A DNA stretch of 21,587 nucleotides, taken from positions 1 through 21,587 of the forward strand of contig JAKITZ010000007.1 of assembly GCA_021647805.1 (NCBI GenBank), read 5' to 3'. Positions 14,454 to 21,587 of this stretch are shown in pieces. A model generated the notes under the pieces. The model was given only the letters and a program-made list of their open reading frames with translations, was not told the origin of the DNA and made no database searches. Both the position numbers and the translations under genes were made by a program. Position 1 is the stretch's first letter, and each line of letters starts with the position of its first letter. The stretch comes from Robiginitomaculum sp. (GTDB lineage Bacteria; Pseudomonadota; Alphaproteobacteria; Caulobacterales; Maricaulaceae).

Positions 14454-14476
14454 TAGGGTCAGACTCTAAAAATTAT
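14454..14476. repeat. solo end resembling the MITE terminal inverted repeat
   Basis: Aligned without gaps to the left end of the element at 20286, 18 of 23 positions match: TAGGGTCAG, then CTA, then AATTAT at the same offset. No partner end was found nearby. It begins 1 bp after the dedA-like stop and includes the gloB stop codon, so it fills the space between two convergent genes. Confidence 0.45.
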
Positions 14477-15230
14477 CTTTGCGTTGGCGAATCTCAGCAA
14501 ACACCTGTTGATCGCTTGCGTCTTGCATTCCAAGCCTTTTCCTAATTGCCGGATCAGCAGCCCGCAAAAACGGGTTGGTTGCTAAATCCTCGGCCAAAGT
14601 AAACGGTATTGTCCATTGATCGTTTTCGCGTTTGGTTTTTATCTCGCGGCCTCTAGCAATAAGTTCAGGATTGTCCGGGTCGATAGTTATGGCAAACCGC
14701 AAATTATCAGCAGTATATTCATGGGCGCAATAAATCATCGTTTGCGGAGCCAGAGCCATTACTTTTTGCAAAGATGGCCACATTTCTTTTGGCCCACCTT
14801 CAAACAACCGACCACAACCCAACGCAAATAAAGTATCGCCAACAAAGGCTATGTTTTCATTCTCAAACACATAAATTATATGTCCCATTGTGTGACCCGG
14901 CGTGTGTAATACTTTTGCCATTACACCACCCAGAAAAACCTCATCGCCATCAGACACCAATTGATCGGCATTAGGGATGAATTTTGCATCGCCCTTGGGG
15001 GCAATTATTTTGCAGTTCCAGCGTTCTACCAAAGCGGCATTACCGCCCGCATGATCAAAATGATGGTGGGTGTTCCATATCGCCGACAATGACCAATTAC
15101 GATCTTCAAGAGCTTTGTTTATGACCGCTGCATCGGGGCTATCAATCGAAATGGTTGTTTTGGTTTTTGGATCATGAACCAAAAACCCATAATTATCGGA
15201 TAAACACGGTAATTGCACCACTTCGATCAT
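14466..15230 (-). CDS. gloB: hydroxyacylglutathione hydrolase (glyoxalase II)
   Basis: A 254-residue metallo-beta-lactamase-fold enzyme that hydrolyses S-lactoylglutathione to lactate and glutathione, the second step of methylglyoxal detoxification. Metal ligands are THHHFDH (H55, H57, D59, H60), H113 in TPGHTMGH, D132 in VGDTLFALGCGR, and H170 in CAHEY. The C-terminal substrate domain ends NPFLRAADPAIRKRL, the usual glutathione-contacting region. The ATG at 15230 has AAAGGA upstream; a frame extended to 15254 is rejected. The TAG stop lies within a solo MITE-like end. It is divergent from the methyltransferase gene, a common alphaproteobacterial neighbour. Confidence 0.96.
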   Translation of the reverse strand: MIEVVQLPCLSDNYGFLVHDPKTKTTISIDSPDAAVINKALEDRNWSLSAIWNTHHHFDHAGGNAALVERWNCKIIAPKGDAKFIPNADQLVSDGDEVFLGGVMAKVLHTPGHTMGHIIYVFENENIAFVGDTLFALGCGRLFEGGPKEMWPSLQKVMALAPQTMIYCAHEYTADNLRFAITIDPDNPELIARGREIKTKRENDQWTIPFTLAEDLATNPFLRAADPAIRKRLGMQDASDQQVFAEIRQRKDNF

Positions 15231-15282
15231 TTGATTTCCTTTGCCAAAAAGCATTTGCTTGGGCTAGTAAGTGCTTAGAACA

Positions 15283-15307
15283 TTTCTGGTTCTTTTTGAA
15301 CCAGAAA
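15283..15307. repeat. perfect 10-bp hairpin between gloB and the methyltransferase gene
   Basis: TTTCTGGTTC (15283-15292), a TTTTT loop, and GAACCAGAAA (15298-15307). It is too AT-rich and poorly placed for a terminator, and its role is unknown. Confidence 0.55.
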
Positions 15308-15328
15308 AATTCTAATTTTTTGTTTTCC

Positions 15329-15373
15329 GCATTTGCTCACCACAAAACCGCATACACTTTTGTTGGCAAATGC
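15329..15373. repeat. palindromic repeat core, copy D (AAAACCG-N6-ACTTTT type)
   Basis: Outer arms GCATTTGC (15329-15336) and GCAAATGC (15366-15373) are perfect. Inner ACAAAA and TTTTGT pair around CCGCATACAC. The centre matches the cores of copies A-C, but the outer arms differ and there is no associated 5' hairpin. The right arm contains an ATG (15370) that is in frame with, but not the start of, the next gene. Confidence 0.65.
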
Positions 15374-15390
15374 TTTATAGAGGCAGAAAT

Positions 15391-16092
15391 ATGCAAGCTG
15401 ATGTTCGAGAGTTAAGCAAATTTTATCAAAGCCGTCTTGGGCTAATGGCCAAGCAGTGTATTTCGCGCCGGCTTGATAGCTTGTGGTCGGACACCTCAAA
15501 CATGGACGTTTTATCATTAGGTTATGGGGTTAATTTTGCGGAAAAATGGCGAGGTAAAGCTCGCCGGCTTGTTTGCGCGATGCCAGTTCTTCAAGGTGTT
15601 GAGCAATGGCCATATGCCGGCAAAGTGCAAACAACATTGATCGATCCGCTGGCAATGCCGTTTGCTGAAAATTGTTTTGACCGGATATTGGTAGTACATT
15701 TTTTGGAGGAAGTTTCAAACCCTCTACAAAGCCTAACTGAGATCACCAGATCATTAGTGGCCGGAGGCCGGTTGGTTGTGGTGGTTTCCCATCGCATCGG
15801 CTTATGGTCGGCTAGCTCTAGAACCCCATTTGGACATGGGCGTTCTTTTTCCTTGTTTCAGCTAACACACTTACTAGAACAAGCAGGTTTGCGACCTACG
15901 GCACGAACACAAGCTTTGTTTGCTCCACCATTTAATTGGCTGGCATCAGCGTCTAGCGTTGCTGCATGGGAGAAAACTGGCGAAGTTTTTTGGCCGTTTT
16001 TTGGTGGTGTGTTATTGGTTGAGGCAGAAAAAGTACGTATGATAGATCCGCGCAAGAAAATACCTGTGCCAGTTTTTTGCCCGGAGCATTAG
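15391..16092 (+). CDS. class I SAM-dependent methyltransferase
   Basis: A 233-residue soluble protein. SAM motif I is reduced to DVLSLGYG (39-46), followed by an acidic-turn strand and FDRILVVHFLEEV (about 96-108), the motif-IV region of methyltransferase type 11 proteins. AGGRLVVVVSHRIGLW (about 124-139) and TPFGHGRSFS match the family that sits next to gloB in many alphaproteobacteria. Substrate unknown. The ATG at 15391 has GAGG upstream; the in-frame ATG at 15370 lies in the repeat and has no ribosome site. Chorismate mutase begins 33 bp after the stop, so the three plus-strand genes to hisC are probably one unit. Confidence 0.85.
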   Translation: MQADVRELSKFYQSRLGLMAKQCISRRLDSLWSDTSNMDVLSLGYGVNFAEKWRGKARRLVCAMPVLQGVEQWPYAGKVQTTLIDPLAMPFAENCFDRILVVHFLEEVSNPLQSLTEITRSLVAGGRLVVVVSHRIGLWSASSRTPFGHGRSFSLFQLTHLLEQAGLRPTARTQALFAPPFNWLASASSVAAWEKTGEVFWPFFGGVLLVEAEKVRMIDPRKKIPVPVFCPEH

Positions 16093-16125
16093 GGTCTGTG
16101 GATAATTATGAAGGTGTCAAGATAA

Positions 16126-16869
16126 ATGGATAAAAATTCACAGCAATTATCTGCTATACGGCAACAAATAGACACCATTGATAATCAAATGTTACAATTG
16201 ATTGATCAACGGCTTGATCTAGCAAAGAGCCTTAGCAGCTTAAAACCAGCAGATCGAGACCCATGGTCTCCGGCGCGTGAACATGCATTATCACAACGCT
16301 TGTTGGATCAAAAATCAGATACATTTCCGGCAAAGACTATGATATCTATGTGGAGTGCATTGATCACCTGTTCGCTGATGACCCAAGGGCCGATGATTTT
16401 GCTTTGTCAAAATGCCGAAATGACATCATGGGCGCAAATGGCTTTCCCCGGCGCACCAACGCAAACCTTGGTTGATGAAAATTGGGTTTTACAAACCTGT
16501 AACACCAAGGGCGCAATTGCGGTGGTCGAGTTTCCAAATAGTGATCAAAGCTGGTGGGCTGATCTAGCTAAGCCTGCATCACAGCTTTATGTGCAAACCA
16601 CTTTACCAAAATGGCCGGCAAATAACCCAAAAGCATGTTGTTTAAGCGTTGATAATCCTCTTTTTCGTCAAGGACAGGTTTGTTGGACAATAATTGATCA
16701 ACGAGCAGAATTGCCAGCGGGTGCTGTGCAGATAGCTGGTGCCAAGGGGCTGGTTTTAATTGAGACAAAATCACCAATTGACAGTTACCCACCTACGGGC
16801 GATGGCTGGCAAGAGCCGAAGTTTATTGGCTGTTTTTTTCCAGCACTTGTTCATGAAGGCGCAAAATGA
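16126..16869 (+). CDS. chorismate mutase (AroQ type) with an unrecognised C-terminal domain
   Basis: A 247-residue protein converting chorismate to prephenate for Phe/Tyr synthesis. The N-terminal 90 residues are an AroQ three-helix domain. Compared with E. coli P-protein mutase, R12, R29, K40, R51, S83 and Q87 occupy the substrate-binding positions R11, R28, K39, R51, S84 and Q88; the D48 position is Ser or Trp. Residues about 92-247 are a domain I cannot assign, possibly a degenerate dehydratase-like or regulatory part. AAGGTG lies 11 bases before the ATG, and the stop overlaps the hisC start (ATGA), implying translational coupling. Confidence 0.85.
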   Translation: MDKNSQQLSAIRQQIDTIDNQMLQLIDQRLDLAKSLSSLKPADRDPWSPAREHALSQRLLDQKSDTFPAKTMISMWSALITCSLMTQGPMILLCQNAEMTSWAQMAFPGAPTQTLVDENWVLQTCNTKGAIAVVEFPNSDQSWWADLAKPASQLYVQTTLPKWPANNPKACCLSVDNPLFRQGQVCWTIIDQRAELPAGAVQIAGAKGLVLIETKSPIDSYPPTGDGWQEPKFIGCFFPALVHEGAK

Positions 16870-17954
16870 CAAATCAACCTGATCCACGTCCTGGCTTACT
16901 GGATATTATGGCATATCGCGGCGGTGTTGCCGATGCGCCGGGGTTTGCTGCTCCGGTTAAATTATCATCGAATGAAAATTGCTTTGGCGCGCCCGAATCA
17001 GCAAAACAAGCGATAGCGGCTGAAAGTTCTAAGCTGGAGCGATACCCCGATGGTGGCGCGATTTTACTGCGCGAGGCTCTGGCCAAGAAGTATGGCTTGC
17101 CAGTGGAGAGAATTGTTTGTGGCTGTGGCTCTGATGAATTATTACAATTGCTGGGACGCAGTTATTTGCGCCCCGGTGATGAGGTTCTATTTTCAGCGCA
17201 CGGATTTTTAACTTATAAACTTATTGCCCTGCAAAATGAAGCAGTGCCGGTGATGGTGCCAGAAGACGATTTGCGAGCAAATGTTGATCGTATGCTGGCA
17301 AGTGTAACCAAGCGCACTAGGCTGGTTTTTGTTGCCAACCCAAATAACCCAACTGGCTATATGATGCCAAAAGATGATTTGCACAAATTACATGCCGGCC
17401 TGCCAAAAGATGTGTTGTTGGTAGTTGATGCTGCTTATGCTGAATATGTTGATGATCCAAATTACTCATGCGGTATGGAATTAGCGCGTAAATTTGACAA
17501 TGTGATGACCACAAGAACTTTTTCCAAGGTTTATGGCTTGGCCGGTTTACGAATTGGCTGGACGTTTTGCCCGCAAAGAGTAGCAGATGTGTTGAACCGA
17601 GTGCGTTCACCGTTTAATGCAAATCGGGTGGCGCAAGCCGCAGCGATTGCAGCCTTGGCCGATGATGATTTTGTTGAGCGTTCTGCTGCTCATGTGCAGA
17701 AATGGCGGCCATGGTTGGCTGATGAGATCGGTAAATGCGGAATTCGGGTTTACCCAAGTGCGGGTAATTTTGTTTTGCTGGGTTTTGATAATGATGCCAA
17801 TAAAGCCGATGCTGCCGAGCAGTTTTTAATGCAAAACGGCTTGATATTGCGAGGAATGCGCGGGTTTGGCTTACCAGGTTATTTGCGCCTGACCATTGGC
17901 TTGGACGACGAAAACCGAGCCTTTGCCAAGGCTTTGACGGAATTTATGAGTTAA
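16866..17954 (+). CDS. hisC: histidinol-phosphate / aromatic aminotransferase (HisC family)
   Basis: A 362-residue fold-type I PLP enzyme. The Schiff-base lysine is K221 in TRTFSKVYGLAGLRIG, with NPNNPTG (158-164), D188 and Y191 in VDAAYAEY, R229 in LRIGW, and LSSNENCFG (33-41) near the start. HisC transaminates histidinol phosphate with glutamate. Copies that lie beside chorismate mutase in alphaproteobacteria often also, or instead, serve Tyr/Phe transamination; context suggests that role, but motifs cannot separate the two. It is coupled to chorismate mutase by a 4-bp overlap. The prephenate dehydrogenase gene that commonly follows is absent; DUF2125 converges after 18 bp. Confidence 0.92.
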   Translation: MTNQPDPRPGLLDIMAYRGGVADAPGFAAPVKLSSNENCFGAPESAKQAIAAESSKLERYPDGGAILLREALAKKYGLPVERIVCGCGSDELLQLLGRSYLRPGDEVLFSAHGFLTYKLIALQNEAVPVMVPEDDLRANVDRMLASVTKRTRLVFVANPNNPTGYMMPKDDLHKLHAGLPKDVLLVVDAAYAEYVDDPNYSCGMELARKFDNVMTTRTFSKVYGLAGLRIGWTFCPQRVADVLNRVRSPFNANRVAQAAAIAALADDDFVERSAAHVQKWRPWLADEIGKCGIRVYPSAGNFVLLGFDNDANKADAAEQFLMQNGLILRGMRGFGLPGYLRLTIGLDDENRAFAKALTEFMS

Positions 17955-17972
17955 TATAAGTAGTTTTGTGAC

Positions 17973-18977
17973 TCAAGCCCCGCACAAAAGCCGTGGAGCA
18001 TTTGCTATTTTGAATGGGCCGGTATAAACGCCACCTTTTCGTAAAGTAAATGTCATTTCGGTTTCTTCAACGCCGCCAATTAACAAGCCGATAGCAGTGA
18101 TGGTCGAGACAACATCGCCGCTTAAGCTACTTTTATCAAGTTTGGATAGTATTTTGGCCGGTTGGACAAATCGGGTTTTTACTTTGCCGCTTAAAAAGCA
18201 TCGTTGATCAATTTGTAATTTTCCAGAAAAACTGGCCAAAGATATACCCGATGTCAGCGAAAACTGATCAACCAGTAAAGAACCATTTGCAGCACGAAAA
18301 TTGTCTAACTTTTGTTTACCCTGTAGTGCGCTCCAAGCAAATATTTCGGTGTTTAGTTTAATTTCTGATATTGGTTGTAACGGCATTTGCGGCCATAAAG
18401 GTTGGGAAATTGTTACAAAAACTTTACGGCTGTCATTGGTAGAGCCGAAGCGAAAATGTGCATCTATTCGTGAGGCTTGGTATAATGTTGTGCTAGAGGT
18501 ACCGGCTATTTTCGGAGCTACTATTTCTGTTGAAAAACGCGACAATTGTCCATTTTTGAACACCAATGAGGCTCTGGTTTTTTTGGCGGTATAATTTAAT
18601 TCTTTTTGCGAACTGATTAAAATATTATTGGCAGAAGGAAGCTCAATAATCAGGTGCGTGGGCTTCCACGCCATGGCATGAATTAAAGCTTTTTCGACGA
18701 ATACTTGCTCGTTTGCTTGCGCTTCTGGCAAGGTAATGTTTAAGCGTTCAAGCGTTAATACAAACCGATATGGAAAGCCGGAAACTTTCAACGGTTTTAA
18801 GTCTATGACATAGCCTAAGTTTTGCCATTCAGATATTTTGTTTTCAACTTTTTGCTTCATAATTCCGGCAGCAAATAACCAATAGCTTGACCACAGTACA
18901 AAAATAACGATGGCGACAACAAAGGGGATCCAGACTTTGTGGCGAAGTTTGAATATTTGAGTTATATTATTGATCAC
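17973..18977 (-). CDS. DUF2125 domain-containing membrane-anchored protein
   Basis: A 334-residue protein with one N-terminal membrane segment (about 17-40, VWIPFVVAIVIFVLWSSYW) and a long beta-rich region expected in the periplasm. WQNLGYVIDLKPLKVSGFPYRF (about 51-72) is the hallmark opening of DUF2125, distantly AsmA/DUF945-like. No function is established. It is translated from GTG, two bases after the plsC stop (TAATTGTG), so it is the last gene of the ftsEX-ydcF-plsC operon. It converges on hisC. Confidence 0.88.
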   Translation of the reverse strand: MINNITQIFKLRHKVWIPFVVAIVIFVLWSSYWLFAAGIMKQKVENKISEWQNLGYVIDLKPLKVSGFPYRFVLTLERLNITLPEAQANEQVFVEKALIHAMAWKPTHLIIELPSANNILISSQKELNYTAKKTRASLVFKNGQLSRFSTEIVAPKIAGTSSTTLYQASRIDAHFRFGSTNDSRKVFVTISQPLWPQMPLQPISEIKLNTEIFAWSALQGKQKLDNFRAANGSLLVDQFSLTSGISLASFSGKLQIDQRCFLSGKVKTRFVQPAKILSKLDKSSLSGDVVSTITAIGLLIGGVEETEMTFTLRKGGVYTGPFKIANAPRLLCGA

Positions 18978-18979
18978 AA

Positions 18980-19708
18980 TTATTTTCCCATTGAAGTATA
19001 TTCACCGGAATTAAGCTCAAGGCTGGCGGTTTCTATACTGGTTTGCAATTGCTGCATAAATGTTTTTTTGTCTAACCCCGGAGCGATAGCCGGTAAAATT
19101 CGCACTGTGATGGTGCCGGGTTGAAAATTAAGCCCGCTCTTTGGCCAACAAAGCCCAGAGTTTAGGGCTATGGGAACACATGGAACTTGCATTTCCTTGT
19201 ACAGACCAGCCACTCCGGGCTTGTAGGGGGCCGATGTGCCGGGTTTTACTCTGGTTCCTTCAGGAAAGATTAGTATTTGCCGGTTTTGTTTGGCCAAAGC
19301 AGCACAATCTTTCATCATTTTCCGTAAGGCTTTTGCTCCGTCTTTGCGGTTGATAGCCACATTTTTTAATTTCATCACATACCAGCCAAATATTGGTATT
19401 CGTGATAACTCAGATTTTAGGATCAAAGCTGGAAAAGAAAATAACTGCCACGGGATAATTACATCAAACATGCTTTGGTGTTTAGAGGCCAGCAGTGCAC
19501 CGCCTTTGGGTATGTTCTCGATACCCTCGATCCGTACTTTAATGCCGCAAATATGTCGTACACCGAATGATGTCAGTTTTACCCATATTTTCATCGGAAT
19601 TTTTACTGCGGCCAATCCCATAAATAATGTGGGCAGGAAAATAACCCCTAATAATAGCAACCAAAAAACCACCCAGATCAGAAATAAAACCCCGCGCAGA
19701 TAGCCCAT
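18980..19708 (-). CDS. plsC: 1-acyl-sn-glycerol-3-phosphate acyltransferase (PlsC family)
   Basis: A 242-residue inner-membrane acyltransferase that makes phosphatidic acid from lysophosphatidate. A hydrophobic N-terminus (about 5-33) is followed by the catalytic H77-x4-D82 (KHQSMFD), a substrate-binding KSELSRIPIFGW (98-109), FPEGTR (148-153), and VPIALNSG near 175-182. This is the standard four-block order. Its ATG directly abuts the stop of the ydcF-like gene (TAGATG), so translation is probably coupled and sensitive to expression of that gene. Confidence 0.93.
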   Translation of the reverse strand: MGYLRGVLFLIWVVFWLLLLGVIFLPTLFMGLAAVKIPMKIWVKLTSFGVRHICGIKVRIEGIENIPKGGALLASKHQSMFDVIIPWQLFSFPALILKSELSRIPIFGWYVMKLKNVAINRKDGAKALRKMMKDCAALAKQNRQILIFPEGTRVKPGTSAPYKPGVAGLYKEMQVPCVPIALNSGLCWPKSGLNFQPGTITVRILPAIAPGLDKKTFMQQLQTSIETASLELNSGEYTSMGK

Positions 19709-20284
19709 CTAATCGCCCTGTCTTTGCTGTGCAGGAAAGACCAACACCACCAGATATTTACCATACTCCAGCAAAGTTCGTCGATATACGTGCTGCCTTG
19801 CATTGCCAATGCTTTTTACCGGAGCCAGAGCCAGTCTGGTGTCCGGCATTTCGGTACGTAATATCAGCCATGCACGAGGAATATGATAACTTGAGGTGAC
19901 AATTAGCAAATGATCATAGTTTTGTGCGCTCGCCCAAAGGGAAATTTGCCTAGCATTACCGACAGTGTTTTTTGCTTTATTATCGACATCAACGCAGCAG
20001 CTAAATCTTGCTTTTGGCAGTCCAGATAATTTGCGTAAAGAATTATGACTAACATCAGGGTTTGCGCCAGTTATAAGCAATCTTTTTGCCTTGTTTTGTT
20101 GCAATAAATCACCGGCGTATTTAATGCGTTCGCCAGAGCCTCCGGTTAGAACAACAAGGCCATCGGCTTGTTCTGGTACAAACATTTCACTTAACCGATT
20201 GGTGGCGATTGCAAATGCTAACAATCCGGCGATAAAATTAACCGCCAAAGCAATACTTATCCAAAAAACAAACCGGTTGATCAT
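19709..20284 (-). CDS. YdcF/ElyC-family (DUF218) membrane protein
   Basis: A 191-residue protein with one N-terminal membrane helix (about 5-27) and a DUF218 domain: ADGLVVLTGGSGERI (40-54), LLITGANPD (69-77), the NT-x2-N segment at 106-110, and VTSSYHIPRA (129-138). Relatives include SanA and ElyC, linked to envelope integrity and undecaprenyl-phosphate use; the function here is unproven. The ATG at 20284 is preceded directly by an in-frame TAG. The MITE starts there, so the only ribosome-site-like bases (AGG, about 12 nt upstream) are element sequence. Without the MITE, the start would abut the ftsX stop. Confidence 0.88.
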   Translation of the reverse strand: MINRFVFWISIALAVNFIAGLLAFAIATNRLSEMFVPEQADGLVVLTGGSGERIKYAGDLLQQNKAKRLLITGANPDVSHNSLRKLSGLPKARFSCCVDVDNKAKNTVGNARQISLWASAQNYDHLLIVTSSYHIPRAWLILRTEMPDTRLALAPVKSIGNARQHVYRRTLLEYGKYLVVLVFPAQQRQGD

Positions 20285-20285
20285 C

Positions 20286-20555
20286 TAGGGTCAGGACCTA
20301 TTAATTATGAGTAATTCTGTTTGAAAGATAAGGATAAGCTGCCAGCAAAGCAATCGTAGCACAGGTTTACCCCTATGCAAGGAGGCTTTGCGCCGCAGAT
20401 TGCCGTATATTTCAAACCCGTAAGGGCGCGGCCATTTTGCCGCCTGAATGCGTCGTAATCTCTTGAAAATGAACATATTTGTTGCGACCTTTCTCCTGTT
20501 CAGTCGGCAAACTAGCGAGCGCAGAATGCACACAAATTAATAGATCCTGACCCTA
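20286..20555. mobile_element. MITE-like element with 21-bp terminal inverted repeats and TA target duplication
   Basis: The left end (20286-20306) and the reverse complement of the right end (20535-20555) match at 20 of 21 positions, beginning TAGGGTCAGGA and ending TATTAATT. TA at both ends fits a TA target duplication, as made by Tc1/mariner-IS630-type transposases. The roughly 230-bp interior has no transposase. It includes GC-rich pairing segments (GGCGCGGCC, GGCGGCAAAATGG) and an 80-codon minus-strand frame rich in Arg/Lys that I regard as noncoding. The element sits exactly between ftsX and the ydcF-like gene. Confidence 0.85.
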
Positions 20556-21425
20556 AGTATTCTTTCGTAAGTTATCCATAACCGAGCGATAAGCCGTCCA
20601 CCCGCCAACCATAGCAGTAATAAATGGTGCGGGGACTAATGCCAATAGTGGGCTTAGGCCGGGTTGCACTGTTCCACCCATGAATGAGGCAGCACCAACA
20701 CCGCTTATTGTTAAACCAATAACACTTATCATCGCCAATAATGTGCCCAATGTACCAGCTTTCAGACCCATAATAATAAATTTAGCTCCGAATAACCGAG
20801 CAATAACCTGATCTTTTGCGCCAACCAAATGCAATACTTCGACCAGATCGCGCCTCGCGGCCAATCCTGCTCTAGTGGCAAATCCGGTCACAGCAATGCT
20901 GGCGGTAATTAACAAGGCCAGCACAGAAATTGATAAAAACTGCACAGCCTTTGCTGATCGGGCTAGATCGTTTGCCCATTGTTGATGATCATCAATGCTG
21001 GCATTGATCCCAGCATTGGCAAGAGTGGCAGCCAGAACCTCTAGATTTGACGGATTGTTTTTCTCTAATTGTACATATACCAATAATGGTATTGGTAGAT
21101 CATCTGGGATATTTTTGGCTCCAAGCCACGGCTCTAATAATGCTTTTGCCTCGGCGCGAGTGGCAGCTTTTGCAGAAACAACGCCGGGAATTTGTGATAA
21201 TATTCGTGCTGTACGCTCGGCAACGGCTTGATCGCCACTTAATATTTGTACGGTCATTTCGTTTCGCAATGCATTTTGCCAGTGCTTTACGTTTTGCAAA
21301 GCCGAAATCGCGCTTATTGCTGATAAAGACGCCAGGAAAACAATAATAACAATTACAAAAAACAACGGCCCGTCACGATCAGAGTTTGCCGGTAATAATG
21401 GTGCTCTTTTGTGTTGCTCACTCAT
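20553..21425 (-). CDS. ftsX: cell division ABC transporter permease FtsX
   Basis: A 290-residue FtsX: a cytoplasmic N-terminus, TM1 (about 20-44), a periplasmic loop with MTVQILSGDQAVAERTARILSQIPGV (57-82), then three C-terminal TM segments (about 170-193, 215-243, 250-275). RRDLVEVLHLVGA (190-202) is the coupling-helix region facing FtsE. FtsEX links ATP use at the divisome to activation of peptidoglycan hydrolases. The ATG overlaps the ftsE stop (ATGA). The TAG stop is formed by target TA plus the first G of the MITE; the pre-insertion sequence would also read TAG, so the protein is unchanged. Confidence 0.95.
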   Translation of the reverse strand: MSEQHKRAPLLPANSDRDGPLFFVIVIIVFLASLSAISAISALQNVKHWQNALRNEMTVQILSGDQAVAERTARILSQIPGVVSAKAATRAEAKALLEPWLGAKNIPDDLPIPLLVYVQLEKNNPSNLEVLAATLANAGINASIDDHQQWANDLARSAKAVQFLSISVLALLITASIAVTGFATRAGLAARRDLVEVLHLVGAKDQVIARLFGAKFIIMGLKAGTLGTLLAMISVIGLTISGVGAASFMGGTVQPGLSPLLALVPAPFITAMVGGWTAYRSVMDNLRKNT

Positions 21426-21587
21426 TTTTTACCTCGCGCTTTTTTTGTAGGCCCAAGGGTAAGTGCGCCTTCTTCTATAGTGTAAACGTCTGCTTCTACC
21501 GAGCGAATTAACGATAGATCATGGCTGGCGATTAAAACTGTTGAGCCAAGACGGTTTAATTCCAAGAATAACCGCATCAGCCTCTTG
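21422..21587 (-). CDS. ftsE: cell division ATP-binding protein FtsE (C-terminal part, cut by window edge)
   Basis: The last 54 codons of an ABC ATPase. LFLELNRLGSTVLIASHDLSLI contains the switch (H-loop) His in ASHD, in the FtsE-type context. A short tail ends in a basic GPTKKARGKK. The stop TGA overlaps the ftsX ATG by one codon-shifted base set (ATGA), typical of the ftsEX operon. The start, Walker A and signature motif lie beyond the window. Confidence 0.9.
   Translation of the reverse strand, partial: KRLMRLFLELNRLGSTVLIASHDLSLIRSVEADVYTIEEGALTLGPTKKARGKK

Noticed and set aside
16090..16112. TAGGGTC...AATTATGA after the methyltransferase gene as another MITE end
   Set aside because: It aligns to the element end only with a 3-bp gap. 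A 7-mer match at a stop codon is expected by chance a few times in this window.
20291..20533. 80-codon minus-strand frame inside the MITE-like element
   Set aside because: It lies wholly within the element, has no ribosome site or recognisable domain, and its Arg/Lys-rich composition fits translation of a structured noncoding repeat.

Overview
The window reads as a chromosomal segment of an AT-leaning alphaproteobacterium. The evidence is gene order: zapE beside mdh; rpmB, DUF3108, helicase-related protein, fdxA and carD; and ftsE, ftsX, ydcF-like, plsC, DUF2125 facing hisC, chorismate mutase, methyltransferase and gloB. Each is an arrangement I associate with alphaproteobacteria. No tRNA, rRNA, CRISPR array, phage module or transposase gene was seen. 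No classification below the class is attempted.

Layout. 1-4.0 kb: the 3' end of an unidentified gene, then mdh, a 2OG-Fe(II) oxygenase, zapE and an anchored CPDC thioredoxin-like protein, all on the minus strand. 4.1-5.5 kb: a lone plus-strand gene with PD-(D/E)XK/RecB-type nuclease motifs and a large unrecognised C-terminal part. 5.5-9.3 kb: a divergent locus. An extended SDR reductase and an MddA-like methanethiol methyltransferase lie leftward; an ArsR/SdpR-type repressor, an SdpI-family membrane protein and a secreted thermonuclease-like protein lie rightward. 9.35-13.0 kb: carD, fdxA, a TerB-domain protein, a detached C-terminal half of a large helicase, and DUF3108. 13.2-14.5 kb: rpmB with a strong terminator, then a YqaA/DedA membrane protein. 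14.5-18.0 kb: gloB, divergent from methyltransferase, chorismate mutase and hisC. 18.0-21.6 kb: ftsE, ftsX, ydcF-like, plsC and DUF2125 as one minus-strand operon.

Most genes are housekeeping. The most informative signals are structural. (1) A 270-bp MITE-like element with near-perfect terminal inverted repeats sits exactly at the ftsX/ydcF-like junction. Removing it with one TA copy restores an ftsX stop codon abutting the next ATG. (2) A composite intergenic repeat (hairpin, 13-15-nt spacer, palindromic core) occurs three times in 6 kb, with a fourth related core. One copy supplies the last codons of the arsR-like gene and one looks nested. (3) The helicase-related gene has lost its ATPase half but keeps an open frame and a ribosome binding site. 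(4) An sdpRI-like pair shares a divergent promoter region with mddA and an SDR. The nuclease-like gene at 4149-5498 is the best candidate for an uncharacterised activity, but nothing around it forms a recognisable defence system.
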